Assembly (NCBI RefSeq): GCF_020034665.1
Contig: NZ_JAIQDI010000002.1
Location: forward strand, 868,001-932,000
DNA from: Niabella beijingensis
GTDB taxonomy: Bacteria > Bacteroidota > Bacteroidia > Chitinophagales > Chitinophagaceae
DNA: 64,000 nucleotides
Direction of reading: 5' to 3'
A model generated the notes under the pieces. The model saw nothing but the letters and a program-made list of their open reading frames with translations. It was not told where the DNA came from and made no database searches. The position numbers and the translations under genes were made by a program. Positions 37,102 through 46,590 of this stretch are shown in pieces. Numbering within the stretch: the first letter of the stretch is position 1; every line of letters begins with the position of its first letter.

Positions 37102-37707
37102 TTAACCGGGTGTGGCATCCAGGTAACGCCAGAGATGGATACACGCATAGGTCCTGTACGGGCTCCATTGTTGCGTGATGGCCAGTACCCGGCTTTCGAA
37201 TTCTTTTTTATTGGTATTGGGCAATGCATAGAGTTCGCTGATGGCCTTTTGCAGGCCCAGGTCTCCAATGGAAAATACATCCTCACGGCCCAGCGAAAAC
37301 ATCAGCAGCATTTCTGCAGTCCACTTACCCACACCTTTTATTTGAGTGATAAGCGCGATAAAGGCTTCATCCGGCATACGGTGGATCCTGGCATCAGTGA
37401 GCTTGTGCTCCAGAAAAAAGCGGCAAACGTTTTTTATATATTCCGCTTTTGCGTTTGATAATCCGATCGAACGCAATGTATCATGAGGGATAAGAAGAAT
37501 GGTTTTTGCCGTCGGCTTTTTGCCTTTGAACAACTCAAGAAACCTGCTGCGCAGAACGGCCGCAACCTTGGTACTCAGCTGCTGTCCCATAATGGACCCG
37601 CACAGATGGAGCAGGATATTCTGCTGCAGCTGGAGGGTATGCAGCCCCTGGTCTTTGATGAGCTTCTTTAATATTTTGTCCTTTGAAAGGTGTTTGTGAT
37701 ACGACAT
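37102..37707 (-). CDS. DNA-3-methyladenine glycosylase (HhH-GPD family)
   Basis: 201 residues. The helix-hairpin-helix (ITQIKGVGKWTAEMLLMFSLG, about 120-140) and the catalytic Asp149 of the GPD motif (VFSIGDLGLQKA) are intact. It is the AlkA-like glycosylase type (excises alkylated purines) without the N-terminal AlkA domain. No Fe-S cysteines. It is convergent with the preceding Gfo/Idh/MocA gene and divergent from the GSCFA gene. Confidence 0.88.
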   Translation of the reverse strand: MSYHKHLSKDKILKKLIKDQGLHTLQLQQNILLHLCGSIMGQQLSTKVAAVLRSRFLELFKGKKPTAKTILLIPHDTLRSIGLSNAKAEYIKNVCRFFLEHKLTDARIHRMPDEAFIALITQIKGVGKWTAEMLLMFSLGREDVFSIGDLGLQKAISELYALPNTNKKEFESRVLAITQQWSPYRTYACIHLWRYLDATPG

Positions 37708-37860
37708 GTGATAAAATTAGCTAAAGCCCGGCAATAAAACGGCCTTTCTTCCGGTTCCCAAAAGATACAGCACCTCCCGGCGCAACCGGGGGGCGGAAAA
37801 CAGGGAGAAAACCGACAACAATGCGGCCAACCACGCCGGTAACCATAACTGTAAATTCCG

Positions 37861-37868
37861 GATATTTG
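37861..37868 (+). promoter_or_regulatory. Possible -7 element of the GSCFA gene
   Basis: GATATTTG, one mismatch from TAnnTTTG, lies 4 bases before the ATG at 37873, implying leaderless transcription. Weak on its own. Confidence 0.35.
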
Positions 37869-37872
37869 CGGA

Positions 37873-38868
37873 ATGGATTTTATAGCTCCCATACAAATGG
37901 AAACCCTGTTGCCGCCGATCCGGTATGGGAATAAGTTGTTGCTGATCGGTTCCTGTTTTACGGAACATATCGGGAATGCGCTGGCAGAACACAAGTTTGA
38001 GGTGCTTCAGAACCCGCACGGTATCCTGTTCGATCCTGCCAGTGTCTATCACAGCCTGGTGCGGTACATCGAGAATAAGCCCTATACAACAGATGACCTG
38101 TTTTATCTGAATGAAGTGTGGCAATCCTGGCATCATCACTCCCGTTTTTCCGGAACCGACAGCGATGTGGTACTGGAGCAGATGAACCGGTCGCTGGAAG
38201 CGGCGCATGTTTTCCTGAAACATACAAACTGGGTGATCATTACACTGGGGTCTTCCTTTTCGTACCGGCTCAACGGGAATAACCCGCAGGCAGCACTTTC
38301 AGGATTAAGGGTGGCGAACTGTCACCGCGCGCCCGGGCAGTGGTTTGATAAAAAAATGCTGGAGATCGAGGAGACGGTGGCATTGCTGGATAATCTTTAC
38401 CACCGGTTGCGGATCTTTAATCCCCGGGCAGGGATCCTGTTTACCATCAGTCCTGTAAGGCACCTCCGGGATGGTGTGGTGGCCAATAACCGGAGCAAGG
38501 CCCGGCTGATCGAGGCGGTGCATCATATGGTGCAGAAATTTGAAGGGTTGTTTTATTTTCCTGCTTACGAATTGGTGATCGATGTATTAAGGGACTACCG
38601 GTTCTACGATGTGGACCTGGCGCATCCCAACTATCCAGCCACGGAGTTTGTACTGGAAAAGTTTACAGAAAGCTGTATTGATACGGCCTCCCGCCAGTTG
38701 ATGAAAGAACTGCGGCCACTGATGATCGCAAGAAGACATAAACCCTTTCATCCTCAAACAAAGGCGCATCAGCAGTTCCTGCAGGCCCAGTATGAAAAAG
38801 CGAAACGCCTGATGGAGCAATACCCGTTCCTCGACCTGAAGGAAGAAATGGATTATTTCAGCCGGTAG
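37873..38868 (+). CDS. GSCFA domain protein
   Basis: 331 residues. The name-giving motif GSCFTEHIG is at residues 26-34, and ISPVRHLRDGVVANNRSKARL is at about 200. The family is an SGNH-hydrolase-like fold of unknown substrate that is common in Bacteroidota. The protein is cytoplasmic by sequence. It appears to be a single-gene unit. Confidence 0.88.
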   Translation: MDFIAPIQMETLLPPIRYGNKLLLIGSCFTEHIGNALAEHKFEVLQNPHGILFDPASVYHSLVRYIENKPYTTDDLFYLNEVWQSWHHHSRFSGTDSDVVLEQMNRSLEAAHVFLKHTNWVIITLGSSFSYRLNGNNPQAALSGLRVANCHRAPGQWFDKKMLEIEETVALLDNLYHRLRIFNPRAGILFTISPVRHLRDGVVANNRSKARLIEAVHHMVQKFEGLFYFPAYELVIDVLRDYRFYDVDLAHPNYPATEFVLEKFTESCIDTASRQLMKELRPLMIARRHKPFHPQTKAHQQFLQAQYEKAKRLMEQYPFLDLKEEMDYFSR

Positions 38869-39049
38869 ACATATCGCCCGGGAAAATTTTTCAGCAGTTC
38901 AGCGGCTTACGAATTTTCCGGCACCGGCTACCGGAATCTGAATTCCTGTTACCTTTATGTTTTATAAACCCTGAGACCAGGACCTGCTACGGCGGGCAGA
39001 CCTTAACAGATGTAAAACAAGATATTCACTTCTGATAAATTTTAAAAAC

Positions 39050-40096
39050 ATGATAAATGCAAAAGGATATGCGGCCCACAGCAAAACAGATGCGCTGAAG
39101 CCCTGGGATTTTGAGCGCCGGGAGCTGGGCGCCGATGATGTATTGTTTGATATTTTATATTGTGGCATTTGCCATTCGGACATCCACCAGGTAAGAAGCG
39201 AATGGGGGCCGGCTATTTACCCCATCGTTCCCGGTCATGAGATCGTGGGACGTATTACTGCGGTTGGTACAAATGTTTCGCGTTTCAAAGCAGGCGACCT
39301 CGCCGGTATCGGCTGCATGGTGAATTCCTGCCAGCATTGCGACAGCTGCCAGAGCGGGAAAGAGCAATTCTGCGATAACAAACAAACGGTGTGGACCTAT
39401 AACTCACTGGAGAAGGATAAAAAAACGGTGACTTACGGAGGATACTCCGATAAGATCGTGTGTGATCAGCATTTTGTATTGCACGTCTCCGATAAACTGG
39501 ATCTTAAAGCGGTGGCGCCTTTGCTTTGTGCCGGCATTACCACCTATTCACCCCTGCGTAAATGGAAAATAGGAAAAGGACATAAAGTGGGCGTACTGGG
39601 GCTGGGAGGTCTCGGGCATATGGCAGTGAAATTTGCCGTTTCTTTTGGTGCCGAGGTGACGATGCTGAGCACATCGCCTTCAAAAGAAGCGGATGCCAAA
39701 CGCCTTGGGGCCCACAAATTCGTGCTGACGAAGGATCCGGAACAGGTCAAAAGCCTGGATCGTTATTTCGACTTTATCATTGATACGGTTTCCGCCCCCC
39801 ACGATTATGATATGTACCTGCAGATGCTGAAAACAGACGGAGCGCATATTTGTGTGGGATTGCCGCCGGAACCCCTCCGGATCACCGGCAACAGCTTAAT
39901 GCGGGGGAACCGGGTGCTGACCGCGTCTTCCATCGGAGGGATCCCGGAAACACAGGAAATGCTGGACTATTGTGCCGCACATGATATCGTCAGTGATATC
40001 GAACTGATCGATATCAAAGATGTAAATACCGCTTACGAGCGTGTGTTAAAAAGCGATGTGAAGTACCGTTTTGTAATTGACATGGCGACCCTGTAA
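39050..40096 (+). CDS. Zinc-dependent NAD(P) alcohol dehydrogenase
   Basis: 348 residues of the medium-chain dehydrogenase family. Catalytic zinc ligands: Cys in YCGICHSDIH (about residue 38), His-Glu in VPGHEIVG, and the structural zinc cysteines CQHCDSCQSGKEQFC at about 93-107. The Rossmann motif GLGGLGHMAVKFA is at about 182. It looks like the AdhA/YahK type, which reduces aldehydes with NADPH, though cofactor preference cannot be read with certainty. Transcribed alone; a shared terminator separates it from galM. Confidence 0.9.
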   Translation: MINAKGYAAHSKTDALKPWDFERRELGADDVLFDILYCGICHSDIHQVRSEWGPAIYPIVPGHEIVGRITAVGTNVSRFKAGDLAGIGCMVNSCQHCDSCQSGKEQFCDNKQTVWTYNSLEKDKKTVTYGGYSDKIVCDQHFVLHVSDKLDLKAVAPLLCAGITTYSPLRKWKIGKGHKVGVLGLGGLGHMAVKFAVSFGAEVTMLSTSPSKEADAKRLGAHKFVLTKDPEQVKSLDRYFDFIIDTVSAPHDYDMYLQMLKTDGAHICVGLPPEPLRITGNSLMRGNRVLTASSIGGIPETQEMLDYCAAHDIVSDIELIDIKDVNTAYERVLKSDVKYRFVIDMATL

Positions 40097-40111
40097 AAGG
40101 GCTGTAAAAAG

Positions 40112-40152
40112 AAAGCGGTCCTGGTTCCTCTATGGGAGCCGGGACCGCTTTT
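40112..40152. terminator. Bidirectional terminator between alcohol dehydrogenase and galM
   Basis: AAAGCGGTCC pairs with GGACCGCTTT, with an inner GGTTCC/GGAGCC stem, and T runs flank it on both strands. It abuts the galM stop at 40153. Confidence 0.9.
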
Positions 40153-41190
40153 TTATTTCGTTGTCAGCTTATAGATCGTTTTAGTATAAGAAACGGCACC
40201 GGGCTCCAAAATCGTATTGGGAAAGGATGCTATGTTAATTGCATTGGGGTGTACCTGTGTTTCAAAGCAGAACCCGGAAAAAGCAGTATACTGCTGTCCG
40301 CCTTTTCCTTTGATTTCCGGTGAGCCGTAACTGTTGTACAGGTGTACCAGCGGTGCGGTGGTATACACTTCCAGTTTAACATCTTCCTCATCGCACCAGG
40401 CTTCAGCCGCAACCTGCTCGATGCCGGGATGGTCCAGCGGGTAGCTGATATCGATGCCCTGTTCCGGATCGCTGATATTCCCGGTTTCCTGGTAAGTGCT
40501 GAAATCATTGCGGGTACCCGTCACAGGCAGCAGTTTTCCCGTGGTGCAATAATTGGCGTCCTGCTCCAGGTAATGCGAGGCATGTATGCACAAATGCTGA
40601 TTATCGATACGTCCCTTGCCATTGTTCAGATTAAAATAACTGTGATGGGTAAGGTTCACCGCAGTGGGCTGATCGGTGGTGGCCTTGTATTCATAGCTGA
40701 ATTCATTTTCTTCATTCAGCGAAAAAATGATCTGGACAGTCAGGTTGCCCGGAAAACCTTCCTCACCATCCGGACTGATGTATTGCAATACCACGCGGCC
40801 ATCCCCGGCAGAAATTTTATCCCATACTTTTTTGTCAAAGCCTTCTTTGCCGCCATGCAGCTGATAACCCGGAGCCACCGTATTTAAGGTGTAGTCGGCT
40901 GCACCGATCGTGATCAATTCCGGGCTGATGCGGTTGGCATAACGGCCGATAGCGGCGCCATAATAAGGATAATTCTGAAGGTATCGTTCCGACCAGTATT
41001 CCTGTGGTGTATCAAATCCTAAAACAATATCATTAAAAGTTCCATCCGATTTCCGTACTTTTATCGACATGATAATGGCGCCGTAATTCGTAAGGATAAC
41101 TTCTGTACCGGAACCGTTTTTCAGCGTAAATATATAGACATCTTTTCCATTGGGATGCTGTGTGGCAAGCTGCTCAGTTATTTCAATCAT
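40153..41190 (-). CDS. galM: Aldose 1-epimerase (galactose mutarotase)
   Basis: 345 residues from MIEITEQLATQ at 41190; an in-frame start at 41235 exists but overlaps galK. Family motifs: YGAAIGRYANRI (about 75), YQLHGGKEGFDKKVWD, LTHHSYFNLN (His near 165) and ISYPLDHPGIEQ. It interconverts alpha and beta galactose. It lies divergent from galK, with only 37 bases between start codons, indicating joint control of galactose use. galT and galE are not in the window. Confidence 0.92.
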   Translation of the reverse strand: MIEITEQLATQHPNGKDVYIFTLKNGSGTEVILTNYGAIIMSIKVRKSDGTFNDIVLGFDTPQEYWSERYLQNYPYYGAAIGRYANRISPELITIGAADYTLNTVAPGYQLHGGKEGFDKKVWDKISAGDGRVVLQYISPDGEEGFPGNLTVQIIFSLNEENEFSYEYKATTDQPTAVNLTHHSYFNLNNGKGRIDNQHLCIHASHYLEQDANYCTTGKLLPVTGTRNDFSTYQETGNISDPEQGIDISYPLDHPGIEQVAAEAWCDEEDVKLEVYTTAPLVHLYNSYGSPEIKGKGGQQYTAFSGFCFETQVHPNAINIASFPNTILEPGAVSYTKTIYKLTTK

Positions 41191-41227
41191 GAGGGGTTCA
41201 ATTTTTGATAAAAATAATGTAATTGTT

Positions 41228-42388
41228 ATGACCATTGGGGATTTACAAAAAGAATTTGAAAAAAATTACAACAAGCAGGCAAGCCATGTTTTCTTCTGCC
41301 CGGGAAGGGTGAATCTGATCGGAGAGCACATTGATTATAATGGCGGGCAGGTAATGCCCTGTGCCATTTCACTGGGAACAACCTTACTGGTTACAGCGAA
41401 TGATGAGGGCGTGTTCCGCTTCAGGGCGCTGGATTTTCCTGAATCAGCCGACATCGCTTTAAATCCTGAAGGCTATCAGAAAACAGGACCGGAGTGGTTT
41501 AATTATCCCCTGGGCGTTATACAGGAGTTTCAGAAAAAAGATATAACACTTACCGGCCTGGATTTTCTTTTTTCGGGTAACCTCCCCATCGGGTCTGGGT
41601 TGTCTTCCAGTGCATCCATTGAGGTACTGACGGCATTTGCGTTGAATGAACTGTTTAACGGAGGCCTTTCCCGCGTGGACCTTGCCGTGCTGGGAAAACG
41701 TGTGGAGAATGATTTTATGGGACTGAACAGTGGTATCATGGATCAGTTTGCTGTGGCGATGGGTAAGGAAGCGCATGCCGTATTGCTGAATACGGATACA
41801 TTGGACTATGAGTACCTGCCTTTTGAAATAGGAGATTATGTACTGGCCATCATCAACAGCAATAAGCCCAGGAAACTGGTAGAATCCAAGTACAACGAAC
41901 GGTTCAATGAATGCCGGACGGTATTAAAACAACTGCAGGAAAAAATACAGGCGCAGCACCTCTGCGATATACCGCTGGAAACCTTTCAGCAGGAAGAAGC
42001 GCTGGTAGCGGATCCTGTGCTGCGGAAAAGGGCACTGCATGTGATCTCCGAGAACGACCGGGTTAAAAAAGCCCGGGAAGCGCTGACAACCGGTGATATT
42101 GCAGGTTTCGGTCAGCTGATGTATGCTTCGCATGATTCATTGCAGCAGCTGTATGAAGTGTCGGGGCCGGAGCTGGATGCCATTGTTGATTTTTGCAGAA
42201 CCTATGATGGTTGTATCGGCGCGCGCATGACCGGTGCCGGTTTTGGCGGCTGCGCCATTGCATTAATCAAGCAGGATCAGTTCGATGATTTTGCAGAAAA
42301 AGTTACGGCAGCGTATGAAGAAAAGATCGGGTATAAGCCCGGGGTCTTCTCTTCTGTAATTGCGGAAGGCGTGCGCAAGCTCGTTTAG
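41228..42388 (+). CDS. galK: Galactokinase
   Basis: 386 residues from MTIGDLQKEF at 41228; the frame is open from 41150 but overlaps galM. Signature GRVNLIGEHIDYN is at 26-38, the GHMP ATP loop LPIGSGLSSSAS near 118 and GARMTGAGFGGCAIALI near 332; the catalytic Asp region reads LNSGIMDQFA. It phosphorylates galactose to galactose-1-phosphate, the first committed Leloir step. A terminator follows the gene. Confidence 0.95.
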   Translation: MTIGDLQKEFEKNYNKQASHVFFCPGRVNLIGEHIDYNGGQVMPCAISLGTTLLVTANDEGVFRFRALDFPESADIALNPEGYQKTGPEWFNYPLGVIQEFQKKDITLTGLDFLFSGNLPIGSGLSSSASIEVLTAFALNELFNGGLSRVDLAVLGKRVENDFMGLNSGIMDQFAVAMGKEAHAVLLNTDTLDYEYLPFEIGDYVLAIINSNKPRKLVESKYNERFNECRTVLKQLQEKIQAQHLCDIPLETFQQEEALVADPVLRKRALHVISENDRVKKAREALTTGDIAGFGQLMYASHDSLQQLYEVSGPELDAIVDFCRTYDGCIGARMTGAGFGGCAIALIKQDQFDDFAEKVTAAYEEKIGYKPGVFSSVIAEGVRKLV

Positions 42389-42411
42389 ACATAATGGATT
42401 AAACCTGTAAG

Positions 42412-42458
42412 GAAGACCGGCAGCATCAGACACGCTTTGATGGCGCCGGTCTTCTTAT
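42412..42458 (+). terminator. galK terminator
   Basis: GAAGACCGGC pairs with GCCGGTCTTC (with an inner CATCA/TGATG stem), followed by TTATTT. Confidence 0.85.
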
Positions 42459-42550
42459 TTGTAATGCCAGATCAATGCGGCGATGACAAATATTTTTATA
42501 GTTATCCTGACCGGATCTTCGGCACCGCCCGCTAAGCGTCAGGTTGATCT

Positions 42551-42690
42551 TTATTATTAAAGGCTGCGGCACTGCGCTGACCGTTGAGTAAGAAATAAGA
42601 ACAGACAAAGAAGGTGCAGCGCACCGGTCGACGCGCCGGATTTATACAGGCCGGTGTACGAAATTACCGCCGCACTGCGGCGCGGTATTC
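42551..42690. repeat. Diverged copy of the GC-hairpin repeat
   Basis: TATTAAAGGCTGCGGCACTG begins a segment with the same order of words as the tandem array at 48823: (TATTAAA, GCTGC-type hairpin, a spacer with AAGTAAG/ACAGACAAAGAAG-like words, GGTGCAGCGCACC at 42613-42625, and CGCCGC-ACT-GCGGCG at 42668-42682). It is less similar than the array units are to each other. It lies between convergent galK and the GH88 gene; no coding gene is visible. Confidence 0.6.
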
Positions 42691-42748
42691 ATTGAGACCC
42701 GCATCGTACGGGCTCCTTTCTGTTTGGGATACCGGATGCGTTATACCG

Positions 42749-43936
42749 CTATTTCAATACCCAGGACTTATAGCGGTCCAGTGCCTCCAGGTAGTAGTAA
42801 TCGGCATAGGAAAGGGATACGTTCACCTCCGATTTGCCGGGCAGGTGTCCTACACTTTGCGTAAGGATAAAGCCTTTGCTGCCGCCAGGCTGCGATTTAT
42901 AGGTAGTAGACATTGACCGGATCATATCTGCTGCATTTGAAGTATAAACAGCTTTCTGTTCTTTGTTGCTGTACTGTGCCAGCTCCAGCAACGCGGAGGC
43001 AATGACCGCGCCGGCGGATACATCACGCGGGGCAGCCGGGATATCCGGAGCATTGAAATCCCAATAGGGCACTTTGTCGGCAGGCAGATTGGGATGTGTA
43101 AGGATAAAGCCTGCGATCTTATGAGCTTGTGCCAGGTATTCCGTTTTTTTTGTAAAACGGTACATCATTGTATAGCCGTACAGTCCCCAGGCCTGACCAC
43201 GCGCCCATGCCGATTCATCCGCATAACCCTGGTGGGTCACTTTCTTTATTACTGCACCTGTTGCCGTGTCGTAATCTACCGCGTGATAGCTGCTGCCATC
43301 CGGGCGGAAATGGTTTTTTAAAGTAGTGTTGGCATGGTTTTCCGCAATCCCGGCCAGCCGCTTACTGCCCCCGTTGCGGGAAGCCCATTCCAGTAATTCC
43401 AGGTTCATCATATTATCAATGATCACCGGTGCATTGAATTTGGTGCTTTTATTCCAGGATTGTATCGCCTGCATTCCCGGCCGGTACCGCTTGGTAGCGG
43501 TTTCGGCTGCTGTCAGGATCACTTCTTTGTATCCGGGATCTTTGGTTATGGCATACGCATTTCCAAAACTGCAGAAGATCATAAAACCAATATCATGATT
43601 GCCGGTATAGTATTTTATCTTTTCCTCAACAATCAGTTTTCGTTTTGCCTCTGCAAGTATTGCAGTGTCGTTGGTCGCTTTATAAATGAGCCACAATGCC
43701 CCCGGGTAAAAACCACTCGTCCACCAGTCCGTGCCGGAAACAACCAACTGGTCTTTGGCGGGATCGTAGTTCTGGGGCATTTTACCGGCCGGAACATTTT
43801 TCATAAGAAGCTTGTACTGGCTTGCCGCGAAGGCTTCGTCATTTTTTATTAACATTCGCATGTCTTTTTGCGCAGCGGCGCTTAAGGAGCAGGCGATCAG
43901 CACGGCAATGGCGGCCAGTTTAAAGGAATAGTTCAT
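42749..43936 (-). CDS. Glycoside hydrolase family 88 (unsaturated uronyl hydrolase)
   Basis: 395 residues with a signal peptide (MNYSFKLAAIAVLIACSLSAAA-Q). GH88 features: WWTSGFYPGALW (about 70), NHDIGFMIFCSFGNAY with the putative catalytic Asp near residue 117, IDNMMNLELLEWA (second Asp near 173) and SAWARGQAWGLYGY (about 243). The enzyme removes 4,5-unsaturated uronic acids from oligosaccharides left by polysaccharide lyases. Its divergent neighbour is such a lyase-type protein, so the two likely act on one uronate-containing polysaccharide (glycosaminoglycan, alginate, ulvan or similar; not decidable). Confidence 0.9.
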   Translation of the reverse strand: MNYSFKLAAIAVLIACSLSAAAQKDMRMLIKNDEAFAASQYKLLMKNVPAGKMPQNYDPAKDQLVVSGTDWWTSGFYPGALWLIYKATNDTAILAEAKRKLIVEEKIKYYTGNHDIGFMIFCSFGNAYAITKDPGYKEVILTAAETATKRYRPGMQAIQSWNKSTKFNAPVIIDNMMNLELLEWASRNGGSKRLAGIAENHANTTLKNHFRPDGSSYHAVDYDTATGAVIKKVTHQGYADESAWARGQAWGLYGYTMMYRFTKKTEYLAQAHKIAGFILTHPNLPADKVPYWDFNAPDIPAAPRDVSAGAVIASALLELAQYSNKEQKAVYTSNAADMIRSMSTTYKSQPGGSKGFILTQSVGHLPGKSEVNVSLSYADYYYLEALDRYKSWVLK

Positions 43937-44008
43937 TACAGAAGTTTAAAGAATTAAAGATCAGCCGGCAAAATAAGAAAAATAAAAAGTTCCGGCAATA
44001 ATCATAAT

Positions 44009-44018
44009 TACTTAAGTA
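44009..44018. promoter_or_regulatory. Palindrome TACTTAAGTA in the divergent GH88/heparinase promoter
   Basis: A 10-bp perfect palindrome lies 24 bases before the heparinase gene, in the 105-base region shared by two divergent genes. It could be the operator for both. Confidence 0.4.
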
Positions 44019-44041
44019 TTTTTATTTCATAAACTTGAGTT

Positions 44042-45913
44042 ATGAAAACGATGGCGCGTAGTATGTACTTCCTGTTATTATTATTATTAAATACGACGGC
44101 TTTTTCCCAGGCGCCCTTTGAGGCCGTGGCTGCAAAACCGCATCCGCGCCTGCTGCTTTCAAAAGAAGAGGAGGGACAACTAAAGAATACCATCCGGCAA
44201 AATGCCGACTTTGAAAAACTGCACCGGCTCATACTGCAGACATCGGACGCACTCTGCACGGCAGCGCCGCTGGAGCACAAAAAGATCGGGAAGCGGCTGC
44301 TTTCGGTATCGCGGGAGGCGATCCGCCGGATCTTTTTCCTGTCTTATTCGTGGCGGATGACCGGCGACCGGAAATACCTGGATGCGGCCCAACAACAGTT
44401 GCGGACTATTGCTGCTTTTGACGACTGGAACCCCACGCATTACCTGGATGTGGCAGAGATGACCATGGCGGCGGCGATCGGGTACGACTGGCTGTACGAT
44501 GTACTGGATGCTGATACAAGAAAAAAAATAAGTACGGCGATCCTTGATAAAGGCATCCGCACCTCTACGGATACCCGGTATAACTACTGGCTGAAAGTGG
44601 AAAACAACTGGAACCAGGTCTGCAATGCCGGGATCTCTTACGGAGCTTTTGCCATTTTTGAGTCGGCGCCTGAACAATGCGCTCCGATTATCAGCCGTGC
44701 GATCGCATCCATTAAGATCCCCATGAAACAATATGCCCCGGACGGCGCTTACCCGGAGGGATACGGATACTGGAGTTACGGAACAACCTATAATGTCTTT
44801 TTCCTGGATGCGCTGGAGCGTTTAACCGGAACTGATGCGGGCCTGAGCCGCTCGCCGGGGTTTATGAAAACGGCGGATTATTTTCAGCAGATGATCACAC
44901 CCGGTGGATTGCCGTTTAATTATGCTGATTCCGGCCCGGGCGCTGAACCCAACGGAGCCATGTTCTGGTTCGCACAGAAACTGCAACGGCCGTCACTGGC
45001 CTGGAATGAGTTCCAATACCTGCACAGGAGCGCCAAAGGATTGGCCTATAACCGTTTTCTGCCAGCGATGCTGGTATGGGGCAGAACGCTTTCGCAAACC
45101 GGTATCAGCGCGCCAACGCAGTTGTTCTGGGAAGGAAAAGGCGTAAGTCCGGTAGTGATGATGCGCACCAGCTGGACGGATCCGGATGCATTGTTCCTCG
45201 GGTTTAAGGCGGGCACTCCGTTTGCGAACCATGCGCATATGGATGAAGGATCATTTCTATTTGAAGCGGATGGTATCCGCTGGGCCATGGACCTGGGTAT
45301 GCAAAACTATGAATCGCTGGAATCAAAAGGGCTGAACATCTGGCAACGCACGCAAAATTCAGAACGCTGGAAGGTTTTTCGGTATACCAATTTTGCGCAC
45401 AGCACGCTTACGTTTGATGACAGCCTGCAACAGATGGAGGGCGTTACCACGATCGACCGTTATTCGAACCGGCCGGGATTCAGTTTTGCCATCTCCGATC
45501 TGTCTGCTGTGTATAGCGGGCAGGTGAAGAAAACAGTACGGGGTGTGGCATTGAAGGATCAGGCATACGCCCTGATACAGGATGAAGTGACCACGGGGAA
45601 CAAAGCGGCTAAAATGCAATGGCGTATGTTGACACCGGCTACTGTAACGGTACGTTCGGCATCGGAAGTGTTGCTGAAAAAGGAAGGAAAGGAGTTGCTG
45701 CTGAAGATCGTATCAGACAGTCCTGTTGTTATTAAAACCTGGAGCACGGCTCCTGTTAATGATTACGACGCACCCAACCCGGGAACGGTACTGGTGGGTT
45801 TTGAAACGACCCTGCCAGCCAACAGCAGCAGCCGGTTTGCAGTAAACCTGGTGCCGGTAAAAAACAGAAAAAAGATCAGCAACACGGTATTGCCGCTTGA
45901 AGACTGGAAATAG
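44042..45913 (+). CDS. Heparinase II/III-like (alginate lyase fold) protein
   Basis: 623 residues with a signal peptide ending AFSQ. The N-terminal helical (alpha/alpha) domain runs to about residue 370; the C-terminal part contains NHAHMDEGSFLFEADG and NFAHSTLTFDD, which carry the His residues typical of heparinase II/III-type lyases. Family knowledge: cleaves uronic-acid glycans by beta-elimination. It pairs with the divergent GH88 gene, which would take its unsaturated products. The exact polysaccharide is unknown. The protein is longer than many lyases but normal for this subgroup. Confidence 0.85.
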   Translation: MKTMARSMYFLLLLLLNTTAFSQAPFEAVAAKPHPRLLLSKEEEGQLKNTIRQNADFEKLHRLILQTSDALCTAAPLEHKKIGKRLLSVSREAIRRIFFLSYSWRMTGDRKYLDAAQQQLRTIAAFDDWNPTHYLDVAEMTMAAAIGYDWLYDVLDADTRKKISTAILDKGIRTSTDTRYNYWLKVENNWNQVCNAGISYGAFAIFESAPEQCAPIISRAIASIKIPMKQYAPDGAYPEGYGYWSYGTTYNVFFLDALERLTGTDAGLSRSPGFMKTADYFQQMITPGGLPFNYADSGPGAEPNGAMFWFAQKLQRPSLAWNEFQYLHRSAKGLAYNRFLPAMLVWGRTLSQTGISAPTQLFWEGKGVSPVVMMRTSWTDPDALFLGFKAGTPFANHAHMDEGSFLFEADGIRWAMDLGMQNYESLESKGLNIWQRTQNSERWKVFRYTNFAHSTLTFDDSLQQMEGVTTIDRYSNRPGFSFAISDLSAVYSGQVKKTVRGVALKDQAYALIQDEVTTGNKAAKMQWRMLTPATVTVRSASEVLLKKEGKELLLKIVSDSPVVIKTWSTAPVNDYDAPNPGTVLVGFETTLPANSSSRFAVNLVPVKNRKKISNTVLPLEDWK

Positions 45914-45970
45914 AAACGGAGCACTGCGGAAATAAAAATGAGGAACTATCAAAAGCCTTCAACGCGGTGA

Positions 45971-46578
45971 TCAGTACCCCAGCCGCTTCAGTTCTTTTTT
46001 TATATCGGCGGCTGTTTTAAACCTGGCTTTGGAACGGCCGTCCGCATCGGAAAAGCCCTCAAAGCCGCCACTCAGCCGGGAGCCGATCTTCATCTGCCGC
46101 AGCGTTTCAGGGATAGCAGGGCGCTTGATATCGTCGTATACGGAGGTAGTGTATTCCGTTCCTTCATAGAGATAACGTAACTGGTGTGTTACACTGGAAA
46201 TGATCAGGAGTTCCTTCGCTTCGTCCTTATCTGCATTGGCAAAAAAACGCTCTCGATCCGGGTATCCACATTATCGTCCTCGTATTTATCAATCCGTATT
46301 TTCTTATAGCTTCCGTTGACGGGGATCAGCAAGAAGGCTTCCACATATTGCCGGTGCTGCCCCGGCGGGTTAGTGCTGCTATCGGTATAACGTGTTTCAT
46401 AAAAAGCGATGAGCACATTTTTAAAACCCCAGAGATTTTCCTGGCGGATCACATCATGTACGATCCCGGAACCCTTCGGTTTAAGGCGTTGTGCAATAGC
46501 AGCAGGTGTGTCCTGGGCGGTGCCGGCAAGCGACAGCAACAAGAACAGACCCATGCAGAAAAAAGCGGCGTGTTTCAA
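45971..46578 (-). pseudogene. Secreted hypothetical protein broken by a one-base frameshift
   Basis: The 5' part (signal peptide MKHAAFFCMGLFLLLSLAGT, then a mature domain) ends early at 46204. The adjacent frame downstream continues with clear coding character (FANADKDEAKELLIISSVTHQ and ending KTAADIKKELKRLGY, stop at 45971-45973). Both frames join at a homopolymer of seven A in plus orientation (46241-46247, seven T on the coding strand). Adding one T gives a single protein of about 202 residues with no internal stop. This may be a sequencing error, phase variation or a true pseudogene. The family is not recognised. Confidence 0.8.
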
Positions 46579-46590
46579 TTTGAGGCGATT

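Noticed and set aside
41150..41235. Longer starts for galK and galM
   Set aside because: These would make the divergent genes overlap; family length and conserved N-termini fit the starts at 41228 and 41190.
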